From Planctomycetaceae bacterium (GTDB taxonomy: Bacteria; Planctomycetota; Planctomycetia; Pirellulales; Thermoguttaceae), in the NCBI GenBank assembly GCA_031287585.1, contig JAITST010000292.1:1-16166 (forward strand): 16,166 nucleotides of DNA, read 5' to 3'. A program made the position numbers and the translations under genes. Below the pieces are notes generated by a model that saw only the letters and a program-made list of their open reading frames with translations, was not told the DNA's origin and did no database searches. Of the stretch, positions 7,341 to 14,523 are shown piece by piece. The stretch's first letter is position 1. Each line of letters starts with the position of its first letter.

Positions 7341-8384
7341 ATGGAATCAGGATTAAAATTTTTCGACGATGTTATTGACTACGCCCGGCAGGTTATCGAA
7401 CTTGAAGGTAACGCTATTGTCGATGTGGCGGCGCAGTTGGATAGTCAGTTTAGCGACGCGGTCTTGTGTATCGCTAAACGTTGTCGCAGCGGCGGCTGTG
7501 TGATTGTTACCGGCATTGGTAAGGCGGGTTTGATTGGTAACAAGATTTCCGCTACGATGTCGTCAACCGGCACACGCAGTTTCTTCTTACATCCAAGCGA
7601 AGCGATTCACGGCGACTTGGGACGTGTTACCGCCGACGACGTTATACTCGTTTTATCGCAGAGCGGCGAGACGGTGGAGATTGTTCGTTTGTTGCCTACG
7701 TTACGGAAACTTGGTGCGGCGATCATTGCGATTACCGCGTCACCGCAGAGTTCACTCGGACAAGCGGCGGACACTGTTATCGCGTTCGGCAAACTTCAGG
7801 AAGCCGACACGTTGGGACTTGCGCCGAGTACGAGTACGGCGGTTATGTTAGCACTCGGCGACGCTTTGGCGTTGACCGCGAGCCGGTTGTACGGATTCCG
7901 TCGTGAGGACTTTGCGGTGTTTCATCCGGGCGGTTCGCTCGGACGTAATTTGAGTTTGGTTGACGATTATATGCGTCCGCTCGAAAAGTGCCGTTTTGCG
8001 AAAGACGAACAAACGTTACGTGAGGTACTGTCGCAAAAGTCGGATATTGATAGGTATAGCGGTGCGGTGATGTTGATTAGCGGCGACAACAAACTCAGCG
8101 GGATTTTCACCGACAGTGACTTGCGGCGTTTGATTGGCAATCATCGTGAGGAACTGCTCGACCAGCCGGTACAAAACGTTATGACCGCGAATCCAAAGCG
8201 TATTCAAAACGGTTCGTCGATACTGGACGCGATTGCGATTTTGACAAACTTGAAGATTAGCGAGTTGCCGGTAGTTGACGCGGAAAATCATCCGGTAGGT
8301 TTGATAGACATAACGGATATACTGGGCGTTTTCCCCGAACTGTTACAAGAGAGAAAGCAGCAGGAGCGGAGAATGGTAGCGTGA
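7341..8384 (+). CDS. kdsD: D-arabinose 5-phosphate isomerase (KpsF/GutQ family)
   Basis: KdsD interconverts D-ribulose 5-phosphate and D-arabinose 5-phosphate, the first committed step towards Kdo for LPS. From the ATG at 7341 the protein has 347 residues, close to the family norm. The SIS domain carries GIGKAG (58-63), SSTGT (74-78), HPSEAIHGDLG (84-94), SQSGET (106-111), EADTLGLAPSTST (154-166) and HPGGSLGRN (195-203); Lys61 and the His residues are the expected active-site ones. Two CBS domains follow from about residue 210, with MRPL and then NVMTANPKRI marking their starts. The frame stays open to a TTG at 7281, but that site overlaps a promoter and encodes a non-family extension, so the ATG is preferred. 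kdsA follows 100 bases downstream on the same strand. Confidence 0.95.
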   Translation: MESGLKFFDDVIDYARQVIELEGNAIVDVAAQLDSQFSDAVLCIAKRCRSGGCVIVTGIGKAGLIGNKISATMSSTGTRSFFLHPSEAIHGDLGRVTADDVILVLSQSGETVEIVRLLPTLRKLGAAIIAITASPQSSLGQAADTVIAFGKLQEADTLGLAPSTSTAVMLALGDALALTASRLYGFRREDFAVFHPGGSLGRNLSLVDDYMRPLEKCRFAKDEQTLREVLSQKSDIDRYSGAVMLISGDNKLSGIFTDSDLRRLIGNHREELLDQPVQNVMTANPKRIQNGSSILDAIAILTNLKISELPVVDAENHPVGLIDITDILGVFPELLQERKQQERRMVA

Positions 8385-8484
8385 AACGAGATTTGTTTAG
8401 AACAATTATTTTTTCATTACCGACATTTTTTTACGGTTTCGCCGCAATGTTTTTAGGGAGAAACAGTTCACCTAAATAGAATAT

Positions 8485-9297
8485 ATGAATAATCCAGCCC
8501 ATATTGGTTCACAACTTTGCGGTGTTGAGCAACCGTTGCTTCTCATTGCCGGACCTTGTACTCTCGAAGAATACGTTTTGCCGCAGATTGCTGATACGTT
8601 GTGCGGCATTGCGGAGCGGCTGCGTGTTAATGTTGTGTTCAAAGGTTCGTTCGATAAGGCGAACCGTAGTAGTATTGAATCGTATCGCGGACCCGGTATC
8701 GAAAACGGTTTACGGATGCTTGACGATGTCCGTTGTAAGTACAACATACCGGTCACCACCGATATTCACGAACCGTCGCAGGCGGACGCTGTTGGGCAGG
8801 TTTGCGACTTGATACAGATTCCGGCGTTTCTTGCGCGGCAGACCGATTTACTCGTTGCGGCGGCGAAAACGAAACGGGCGGTCAACGTGAAGAAGGGACA
8901 ATTTATGTCGCCGAACGATATGGGAAACGTTGTTCAGAAGTTGTCCGAAGCCGGTTGTGAGAACGTGTTGCTTTGCGAACGCGGAACGTTTTTCGGTTAC
9001 GGGCGGCTGGTGAATGATATGACATCGCTTGTTCGTATGCGGACGTTTGGAGTACCGATTGTATTCGACGCGACGCACAGTGTACAGGAGCCGGGCGGAC
9101 TTGGGAAGACAACGGGCGGCAACCGTGAAATGATTGCACCGTTAGCACGGGCGGCAATGGCAGTCGGAATCGACGCACTGTTTCTCGAAACGCATCCGCA
9201 ACCGGAGCGTTCACCAAGCGACGGACCGAATATGGTGCCGCTCGATAAATTGGAACAGTTGATAGAGTCGTTGCTGCGTATTCGGAATGTGTTATAA
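8485..9297 (+). CDS. kdsA: 3-deoxy-8-phosphooctulonate synthase (Kdo-8-P synthase), metal-dependent type
   Basis: KdsA condenses phosphoenolpyruvate with arabinose 5-phosphate, the product of the neighbouring kdsD, to give Kdo 8-phosphate. The 270-residue TIM barrel shows IAGPCTLEE (21-29), FKGSFDKANRSS (52-63), TTDIHEP (91-97), NVKKGQFMSP (134-143), FDATHSVQ (194-201), TGGNRE (210-215) and LETHPQPERSPSDGPNM (234-250). Cys25, His198, Glu235 and Asp246 have the same order and nearly the same spacing as the metal ligands of the Aquifex enzyme (Cys11, His185, Glu222, Asp233). E. coli KdsA has Asn in place of the Cys and needs no metal, so this protein should be metal-dependent. Start: ATG at 8485, with no clear ribosome binding site. 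Confidence 0.97.
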   Translation: MNNPAHIGSQLCGVEQPLLLIAGPCTLEEYVLPQIADTLCGIAERLRVNVVFKGSFDKANRSSIESYRGPGIENGLRMLDDVRCKYNIPVTTDIHEPSQADAVGQVCDLIQIPAFLARQTDLLVAAAKTKRAVNVKKGQFMSPNDMGNVVQKLSEAGCENVLLCERGTFFGYGRLVNDMTSLVRMRTFGVPIVFDATHSVQEPGGLGKTTGGNREMIAPLARAAMAVGIDALFLETHPQPERSPSDGPNMVPLDKLEQLIESLLRIRNVL

Positions 9298-9303
9298 ACA
9301 ATA

Positions 9304-9322
9304 CCAACACGCTTGCGGTTGG
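9304..9322 (+). terminator. Weak hairpin after kdsA
   Basis: CCAAC (9304-9308) pairs with GTTGG (9318-9322), and CG inner pairs continue the stem around a CTTG loop with one bulged A. It starts 7 bases after the kdsA stop, between convergent genes. Only a short T4 stretch follows, so terminator strength is doubtful. Confidence 0.35.
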
Positions 9323-9374
9323 GAGTAATTTTCAATCGTGACAAACATATTTTTGAAATGTCGTACACAAGATT

Positions 9375-9980
9375 CTAGATTTTTATCCCTAATGTGTTCA
9401 GATCTTTTTTTGCTTGGTCTGTTGTTGTAAAAATTAAACCGGCAAGCCCCGCCTTTTTTGCGGCTTCTACATTATCGGGTCTATCATCAAAAAACACACA
9501 TTCCTGCGCTTTTAGATTGTATTTATCTAACAATGCTTTGTAAATTTTCAAATCGGGCTTGACTATACCTATGTCACCAGAGATTATGTAGCCGTCGAAA
9601 TTTTCCATTAATTTTTTCTGTTTGCTGATTACTCTAAATTTATCAGACTCCCAATTGGAAAGGATGTAGATTTTATAGCCGTTTCTTTTCAATTGCATCG
9701 CCATATCGTAACTGCCTTCAATATCGCCAGTTATGGTATCAAGCCAATCCTTGTCATAAGATTGGAAAACTTCCTTATATTGAGGAAATTTTAAGATAAT
9801 CTCTTTTAGTTGGTCGGATATGTTAAAACCTCTGTCGGCATTGCCGTTGATTGTCTCAAAATCAACTTCCTTCATAAACTCTTCTACTGCTTGAGGGCTG
9901 TTAAAATATCTTGCGAAAATAACACGCGGCTCCCAAATTACAAAAACTCCGCCTACATCAAAAACAATGTTCTTAATCAT
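9375..9980 (-). CDS. HAD-superfamily hydrolase (subfamily IA, YihX-like)
   Basis: The 201-residue protein is a haloacid dehalogenase-type phosphatase, probably acting on a small phosphorylated metabolite. Motif I is FDVGGV, with the nucleophile Asp8 and Gly in the +2 position; this FDxGG form is common in the YihX / epoxide hydrolase N-domain-like subgroup. Motif II is LSNW with Ser108, motif III is KPDLKIY with Lys141, and motif IV is FFDDRPDN with Asp165 and Asp166. A helical cap fits between motifs I and II. The ATG is preceded by GGAG with a 6-base spacer. The gene is visibly more A+T-rich and richer in AAA, TTT and ATT codons than kdsA and cinA on either side, which suggests recent acquisition. 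It is convergent with kdsA and 89 bases downstream of cinA. The substrate is not predictable. Confidence 0.88.
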   Translation of the reverse strand: MIKNIVFDVGGVFVIWEPRVIFARYFNSPQAVEEFMKEVDFETINGNADRGFNISDQLKEIILKFPQYKEVFQSYDKDWLDTITGDIEGSYDMAMQLKRNGYKIYILSNWESDKFRVISKQKKLMENFDGYIISGDIGIVKPDLKIYKALLDKYNLKAQECVFFDDRPDNVEAAKKAGLAGLIFTTTDQAKKDLNTLGIKI

Positions 9981-10069
9981 ATATACTCCGTATAAAAATT
10001 ATCCTTGTACCAATTTTCCTTTGCATCTTTACGATACAATTTGTTATGTTTCACTTACAGTTTGAGCAA

Positions 10070-11245
10070 CTAGACAATCTGCCTCACCATATTAATCGCG
10101 TTCCAGATTAGCATATCGTCTCTGATTTCTGGATGAACGGCTGGCTTCGTTTGGTATTCTGTCAGTATGCTTGATTGTTTTGGTGACATCAGTGCGATAG
10201 TTACTTCGTCTTCGTCGTTGTACGCTCCGATTATCATCACGTAGTCTATGTTCGGAAAGACAGTCGTTGCGGCGAATGACAAATCTTCGCGTGACGGTTT
10301 TCCGTTTAGCACCGCACCGCCGCCGAAAACATCGTTGTACCGACTGCTTGCTATTGTTTCAGACAACCGCCCGCGTGTCGCAACTTCACAGACCGCGAGA
10401 GTTTTACCTTGTTCACGCAAGCGTTTGCAAAGTATGTCCTGAAGTTTTTCGTCGTTCTCACCGAACACCAACGTTCCCAGTTTTTCACGTATCAACTTTG
10501 CCATCGGCTCAATTTGCGACTGACAACCCGCGTCCGAATCCGATTCCGCCTGAATACGCAACGTGATTATCCCGCGCGATGCCGTTATACCTACACGCGG
10601 CGTTTTGTCACGACTTATAACATCCGGCAGCATCGACTCAATCTTGCTCTCACCAGCACCGAAACAGTGTAACGACAAATCTTTCAACACACGTTTCTTA
10701 CCGGTAATTTTCTCGACCAACCGCAACAACCCGCCTTCAACTGTACCGTAATACATTTCCTTCATCTCAGCCGGAACACCGGGCAAGGCGATAATACGGT
10801 ACGTTTTGCCGGAACGTCTAGCAACCGTCAAGTCAATTCCCGGTGCCGTGCCGTGCGGGTTGTTTATCGCAACCGCACCTTGCGGCAACAACGCTTGTAC
10901 CTCGTTTGAGGGCGGCATTTCACGCCCGCGTTGTGCGAACATATTACGGATATATTCGAGCAATTCGTCGTGCAGCACTAACGGTAAACCGTGAACGTCG
11001 GCGATTGCCTGACGTGTTAAATCGTCGGCAGTCGGACCGAGTCCACCCGTTATGATGATAACGTCCGCACGTTCTGCCGCACGTTTGATAACGTCAACCA
11101 TCGCGGGCAACTCGTCACCGACAACGTTCATAAAACAAGTTTTAATCCCGATTCGTCCGAGTTGAATCGCGAGCCATTGACTGTTGGTATCAAGAATTTT
11201 TCCGCACGTGATTTCGTCACCAATTGAAATTAGTTCGGCGTTCAT
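10070..11245 (-). CDS. cinA: CinA-family protein: MoCF-like N-domain with degenerate C-terminal domain
   Basis: The N-terminal half (about residues 1-175) is a well-conserved CinA/COG1058 domain: IGDEIT (8-13), ITGGLGPTADD (65-75), NNPHGTAPG (128-136) and ALPGVPAEM (153-161). In characterised members this domain hydrolyses ADP-ribose or related pyridine-nucleotide by-products. A linking domain follows. The C-terminal part should be the PncC-like NMN deamidase, whose hallmark is E-S-C-T-G-G; here the matching stretch is LAVCEVATRGRLSETI, so the catalytic Ser-Cys and the Thr-Gly-Gly are lost. The usual later Gly-rich TGIAGPGGG-type block is also absent (IIGAYNDEDEVTI is in its place). The C-domain is therefore probably structural or inactive. 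The 391-residue length is slightly short for the family. The start ATG has no Shine-Dalgarno site. A terminator-like hairpin lies about 60 bases upstream. Confidence 0.9.
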   Translation of the reverse strand: MNAELISIGDEITCGKILDTNSQWLAIQLGRIGIKTCFMNVVGDELPAMVDVIKRAAERADVIIITGGLGPTADDLTRQAIADVHGLPLVLHDELLEYIRNMFAQRGREMPPSNEVQALLPQGAVAINNPHGTAPGIDLTVARRSGKTYRIIALPGVPAEMKEMYYGTVEGGLLRLVEKITGKKRVLKDLSLHCFGAGESKIESMLPDVISRDKTPRVGITASRGIITLRIQAESDSDAGCQSQIEPMAKLIREKLGTLVFGENDEKLQDILCKRLREQGKTLAVCEVATRGRLSETIASSRYNDVFGGGAVLNGKPSREDLSFAATTVFPNIDYVMIIGAYNDEDEVTIALMSPKQSSILTEYQTKPAVHPEIRDDMLIWNAINMVRQIV

Positions 11246-11300
11246 AACAGATTGTGAGACGAATAATTATTCGCCCGTTTGAGGTTACAACATTTAAGGA

Positions 11301-11342
11301 TAAAAAAACGCCCCGCTTCGGAGAACCAAAAACGGGGCGTTT
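11301..11342 (-). terminator. Intrinsic terminator on the minus strand, upstream of cinA
   Basis: AAACGCCCCG (11306-11315) is the exact reverse complement of CGGGGCGTTT (11333-11342). On the minus strand the stem runs into seven T residues (complement of 11302-11308), a textbook intrinsic terminator. It ends about 57 bases before the cinA start, on the same strand. It either closes an unrecognised minus-strand transcript from the right or acts as a leader attenuator of cinA. Confidence 0.7.
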
Positions 11343-11355
11343 CCCAAAGGGAAAC
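11339..11355 (-). promoter_or_regulatory. Hairpin overlapping the terminator stem (alternative structure)
   Basis: GTTTCCC (11339-11345) pairs perfectly with GGGAAAC (11349-11355) around a 3-base loop. It shares four bases (11339-11342) with the terminator arm, so both stems cannot be complete at once. On the minus strand it would form first, which is the order expected of an anti-terminator. No regulator is evident. Confidence 0.4.
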
Positions 11356-11379
11356 CAAAACCAAATCTACCCGCAATGA

Positions 11380-11770
11380 CTCAAATCTGATTTTGTAAGT
11401 TACTGTAATATCAATGGTTTACGTCAAATCGAAAACTCAAGGATACAGGAGTTCACACAGGTTTTTGAAGTCCTCGCCGATTTTGGCGATTCCGACACCA
11501 AAGACATTCTTCAAATTATAGCCGGTTGGAAATTATTGTCAAGTGAGGTACGGATTGAGATTTTCTCACTTATAAAACATAGTTGTCGGCAATCAGAGAC
11601 GTTGGAATTTGTTGAATGAATCTGTTGAAGAGACGAAAGAATACTGGAAGCGTCTGTATGAAGAACGAAGGCAACGCCGGAGTGATAACGTCGAAAACGA
11701 ATCACAGCCCAATTCCGCGACACGCCCGAAATGCTTATTGTATCTATTTCTGATTTGTGTTACAATGTGA
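11380..11770 (+). pseudogene. Decayed coding remnant in two frames, no start codon
   Basis: This stretch of the 630-base gap is not featureless. From 11380 one frame is open to TGA 11617-11619 without any ATG, GTG or TTG start in frame; it reads naturally (QEFTQVFEVLADFGDSDTKD, then ILQIIAGWKLLSSEVRIEIF). The +1 frame then continues from about 11609 with a highly charged helical-looking segment (EETKEYWKRLYEERRQRRSD) to TGA 11768-11770. The pattern acidic stretch, IIxxWxxLSxExR, hydrophobic tail looks like the C-terminal ends of small proteins and recombinases seen in planctomycetes, where a xxxWPxLPxxxR motif recurs; that is a resemblance only. The missing start and the frame change mark it as a remnant. 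I cannot name the parent gene. Confidence 0.45.
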
Positions 11771-11790
11771 TGAAAATTAGCGTGAACGCT

Positions 11791-11799
11791 TGCTATAAT
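11791..11799 (+). promoter_or_regulatory. Extended -10 promoter (TGCTATAAT) of the SMP-30-like gene
   Basis: TGC at 11791-11793 followed by a perfect TATAAT (11794-11799) is an extended -10 element. There is no good -35 at 16-18 bases (TGAAAA at 11771-11776), which is typical for extended -10 promoters. The start would be near 11806, giving a leader of about 70 bases. Confidence 0.55.
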
Positions 11800-11804
11800 T
11801 TTTG

Positions 11805-11844
11805 TTTTAGATTTGGTTGTGTTGAAGCAATCGTAAATCTAAAA
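11805..11844 (+). promoter_or_regulatory. Leader inverted repeat TTTTAGATTT / AAATCTAAAA
   Basis: The 10-base arms 11805-11814 and 11835-11844 are exact reverse complements with a 20-base loop. They occupy the first 40 bases of the predicted transcript, ending 20 bases before the GGAG ribosome site. It could stabilise the mRNA 5' end or be an operator. The stem is A+T-rich and so not a terminator. Confidence 0.4.
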
Positions 11845-11875
11845 TTATTCAACCCCTTTTTTATGGAGACCTTTT

Positions 11876-12994
11876 ATGAAAACGTTTGTTAAACTTTCAT
11901 TAACACTTTTGTTTGTTTACACTATCGCTGCTAACGTTGTTTCTAACGTTGCGGCTGACGAGCCGGTTGCCAAAACCATCAAGGCAATCGAACTCGGTGA
12001 CGGTATGGAGCATCCTGACGGGATGACTATTCACCCGAAGACCGGCGACATTATTTTGGCAGTGCCGCTCATTGGTAAGAAAGGCAACGCGTGGTTGTTG
12101 CGGATAACGGCGGACGATACGGTCGAAAAGTATTTCGAGTTGCCCGCACATCCCGAAACCGGTCGTGTTACGCCGCTTGGAATTGCGTTTGGTCCCGACG
12201 GTAATTTGTACGTTTCGGATTCACAATGTCTCGGCGGTAATCCCAATCACAAGTCACGTATATTACGTGTTGTTCACGACAAGTCCGGTAAGCCGTTACG
12301 TTGCGAAACTGTCGTAACCGGTATCGTGCAAGCGAACGGACTTGAAATAAGCGGCTGGAATATCTACGTCGCGGAAACGCAAGTTGACCCGTCGATAGTC
12401 GAGATGCCGATGACCAGCGGCGTTTTCGTTTTCCCGATTAACGAGTTGTCGTCACGGCGACCGCTTCGCGTTCAGCCGTATCAGAAAGACCCGCGTTTCA
12501 TATTCAATTTCACAACGACAGACGCGGCACGTAACGGCGAACAGAAAGTTGGCGCGAACGGAATCGGTTTGTCGAATGACGGCAGCAAACTTTACGTTGC
12601 GAACTTCGGCGATAAGAAACTCATCGAGGTGACACTCGGGCGCGGCGGCAGAACAGTCCGCTCTTCACGTGATTGCAATACTGGCAGCGATAGCGCAGTT
12701 GAGAGTATCGACGGACTGAAAGTTTGTCCGAAGGGTATGGTATTCTTCGCTGATTACGTTGGCAACGCGGTTCACGTAATGAATCCGCAAAACGGTAAAT
12801 CGATAACGCTTGCGAAGAACGCACTCAATCCGAACGCCGAACAGAAAAAAGCCGGTGCGCTAGACCGTTGCTCGGAAGTTTGTTTGCGCGGCAGTAAGTT
12901 GTACGTGTCGAATATCGACCTTGAAACGCCGGAGTCGCCGCATACAATTACGGTGTTGGACTTGGAAGGGGTGGATTGGGAGAAGTTGAAATAG
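11876..12994 (+). CDS. Secreted SMP-30/gluconolactonase-like (NHL-type) beta-propeller protein
   Basis: The 372-residue protein begins with a Sec signal peptide (Lys2, Lys6, hydrophobic 7-22, likely cleavage after the VAA at 25-27). The mature part has repeated propeller blades with the pattern G-x-P-D/N-G-x-L-Y-V-S/A-D: HPDGMTIHPKTGDIILA (46-62), PLGIAFGPDGNLYVSDS (100-116), GIGLSNDGSKLYVANFGDKK (229-248) and IDGLKVCPKGMVFFADY (278-294). This fits the SMP-30/NHL six-bladed class. Lactonase, sugar-acid or purely binding roles are all possible, and the catalytic metal set cannot be assigned from sequence alone. Translation starts at ATG 11876 behind GGAG (11865-11868, spacer 7). It has its own extended -10 promoter and ends 58 bases before aroA on the same strand, so read-through into aroA is plausible. 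Confidence 0.78.
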   Translation: MKTFVKLSLTLLFVYTIAANVVSNVAADEPVAKTIKAIELGDGMEHPDGMTIHPKTGDIILAVPLIGKKGNAWLLRITADDTVEKYFELPAHPETGRVTPLGIAFGPDGNLYVSDSQCLGGNPNHKSRILRVVHDKSGKPLRCETVVTGIVQANGLEISGWNIYVAETQVDPSIVEMPMTSGVFVFPINELSSRRPLRVQPYQKDPRFIFNFTTTDAARNGEQKVGANGIGLSNDGSKLYVANFGDKKLIEVTLGRGGRTVRSSRDCNTGSDSAVESIDGLKVCPKGMVFFADYVGNAVHVMNPQNGKSITLAKNALNPNAEQKKAGALDRCSEVCLRGSKLYVSNIDLETPESPHTITVLDLEGVDWEKLK

Positions 12995-13007
12995 ACAACT
13001 CAATTTA

Positions 13008-13044
13008 ACCGCAAAGCCGCGATATTACGTCGTAACTTTGCGGT
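13008..13044. repeat. Inverted repeat ACCGCAAAG / CTTTGCGGT between the propeller gene and aroA
   Basis: Perfect 9-base arms (13008-13016 and 13036-13044) enclose a loop that itself contains TTACGTCGTAA. The aaccgcaaag wording resembles dispersed palindromic repeats of environmental bacteria, in the same style as 7101-7201. It ends 8 bases before the aroA ATG and could fold over the aroA ribosome entry region. An A-run, not a T-run, follows on the plus strand, so it is not a plus-strand terminator. Confidence 0.55.
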
Positions 13045-13052
13045 AAAAAAAT

Positions 13053-14393
13053 ATGAATAAAAACTTTGTTACAATCCAAACAATCGCGTCCCCGTTGTCC
13101 GCGTCGATACGTCCGCCCGGTTCTAAAAGTATTACCAACCGTGCGGTACTTGCGGCAGCGTTGGCAAAAGGTGTGTCGGTTTTGAACGGTGTTCTCGATT
13201 CGGAGGATACCAACGTTATGCGCGACGCACTTGGTAAACTTGGTGTCGCGTTTGACGATTCAGGGACGAACGTGTTGACGGTACGCGGTCGCGGTAACGG
13301 GAATGATTCGCAAACTAACAGTTGTGATATTTACGTTGCCAACAGCGGGACAACCGCGCGTTTTCTCACAGCCGCACTCGCGTTTTTGGACGGCGACTAT
13401 TATCTGTATGGCAAGGAACGTATGCACGAACGTCCAATCGGTGACTTGCTTGACGCGCTGCGAAAATGGGACGCGGCGATTGATTGCAAACAACGTGACG
13501 GTTTTCCGCCGTTGCAAATTCACGGAACGAGTAGTAATTCGCGTAACAACGCGGCAACGGTTGATACAACGATTGCGGGTACAATATCGAGCCAGTTTTT
13601 GAGCGCGTTGCTGTTAGCGTCACCGCTTGCGACACGCGAAACGCGGCGTGTTATAAGTGTAACGTCGCCGCTTGTTTCGATACCATACGTCAAGATGACA
13701 CTCGCGGTAATGGAGGCGTTCGGTGTTACGGCGTTGGCAACCGACGCATACGACTGGTTTGAAATACCACGCGGGAGCAGTTATAATAGCACGAACTACA
13801 CGATCGAGCCGGATGCGTCGGCGGCGAGTTATTTTCTCGCGGCGGCGGCTGTTGCGGGCGGTGCGATGACGGTTGAAGGGTTGTCGCACGGTTCGTTGCA
13901 GGGTGACGTTCGGTTCGCGGATTGTCTCGCGGCGATGGGTTGCGATTTGCATTGGCACAGCAATTCAATTACAATCGTCCGACCGCCGGAGTGTAAACTT
14001 CACGGTATAACGGTAAATATGAACGAGATCAGTGACACCGCGCAAACGCTCGGAGTAGTGGCGTTGTTCGCGGACACGCCGACAACAATAACAGACATTG
14101 CACACGTTCGGCACAAAGAAACAGACCGCATCGCCGCTTTAGCAACCGAACTGCGTAAGTTCGGCGTGAGAGTAGATGAACACGAAGACGGTTTAACGAT
14201 AACGCCAAGTCAGAGCGAGAACTGCGAACCGATAGAAGTCGCAACTTACGACGACCACAGAATGGCAATGAGTTTCGCGGTGGCGGGTTTGAAACGAAAA
14301 GGGGTAACGATACAAAATCCGGGTTGTACTGATAAAACGTATCCAAAGTTTTTCGAAGATTTTGGGCGGGTTACGGATAGGAAATATGTTTGA
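13053..14393 (+). CDS. aroA: 3-phosphoshikimate 1-carboxyvinyltransferase (EPSP synthase)
   Basis: AroA joins phosphoenolpyruvate to shikimate 3-phosphate in the shikimate pathway. The 446-residue protein has the two-domain EPSP synthase fold signatures: PGSKSITNRA (22-31, substrate-binding Lys25), NSGTTARF (97-104), HERPIGDLLDAL (125-136), SSQFLSALLLA (179-189), PDASAASYFLAAAA (253-266), KETDRI (355-360, catalytic-region Glu and Asp) and YDDHRMAMS (399-407), then CTDKTYPKFF near the C-terminus. The PEP-site loop is NSGTTAR rather than the E. coli NAGTAMR. The ATG at 13053 precedes the conserved N-terminus; no Shine-Dalgarno site is visible and a hairpin ends 8 bases upstream. It follows the propeller gene closely and may be co-transcribed with it. 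Nothing is missing. Confidence 0.96.
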   Translation: MNKNFVTIQTIASPLSASIRPPGSKSITNRAVLAAALAKGVSVLNGVLDSEDTNVMRDALGKLGVAFDDSGTNVLTVRGRGNGNDSQTNSCDIYVANSGTTARFLTAALAFLDGDYYLYGKERMHERPIGDLLDALRKWDAAIDCKQRDGFPPLQIHGTSSNSRNNAATVDTTIAGTISSQFLSALLLASPLATRETRRVISVTSPLVSIPYVKMTLAVMEAFGVTALATDAYDWFEIPRGSSYNSTNYTIEPDASAASYFLAAAAVAGGAMTVEGLSHGSLQGDVRFADCLAAMGCDLHWHSNSITIVRPPECKLHGITVNMNEISDTAQTLGVVALFADTPTTITDIAHVRHKETDRIAALATELRKFGVRVDEHEDGLTITPSQSENCEPIEVATYDDHRMAMSFAVAGLKRKGVTIQNPGCTDKTYPKFFEDFGRVTDRKYV

Positions 14394-14465
14394 CACGAAA
14401 CACGCGGACTGTAACAAGAATTTTTAGTCTATTTTATGTGGTTCGTGTTAAAAAGTAACGTATTA

Positions 14466-14496
14466 TATTTTCAAAATATATTGAAAATAATTTTTT
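14466..14496 (+). terminator. A+T-rich hairpin with T-run between aroA and glgC
   Basis: TATTTTCAA (14466-14474) and TTGAAAATA (14481-14489) are exact reverse complements around a 6-base loop, followed by ATTTTTT. The shape is that of an intrinsic terminator for aroA, but the stem has only one G+C pair per arm, so termination may be weak. It could instead be an operator in the glgC leader. Confidence 0.35.
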
Positions 14497-14523
14497 GTAC
14501 TACATTAACAACGAGAGAAACAA

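Noticed and set aside
11511..11723. Minus-strand 70-codon frame in the gap before the propeller gene
   Set aside because: It is the complement of the more protein-like plus-strand remnant and has no start signals.
13620..13968. Minus-strand frames opposite aroA
   Set aside because: Products are Arg/Pro/Asn-rich antisense shadows of a well-conserved gene.
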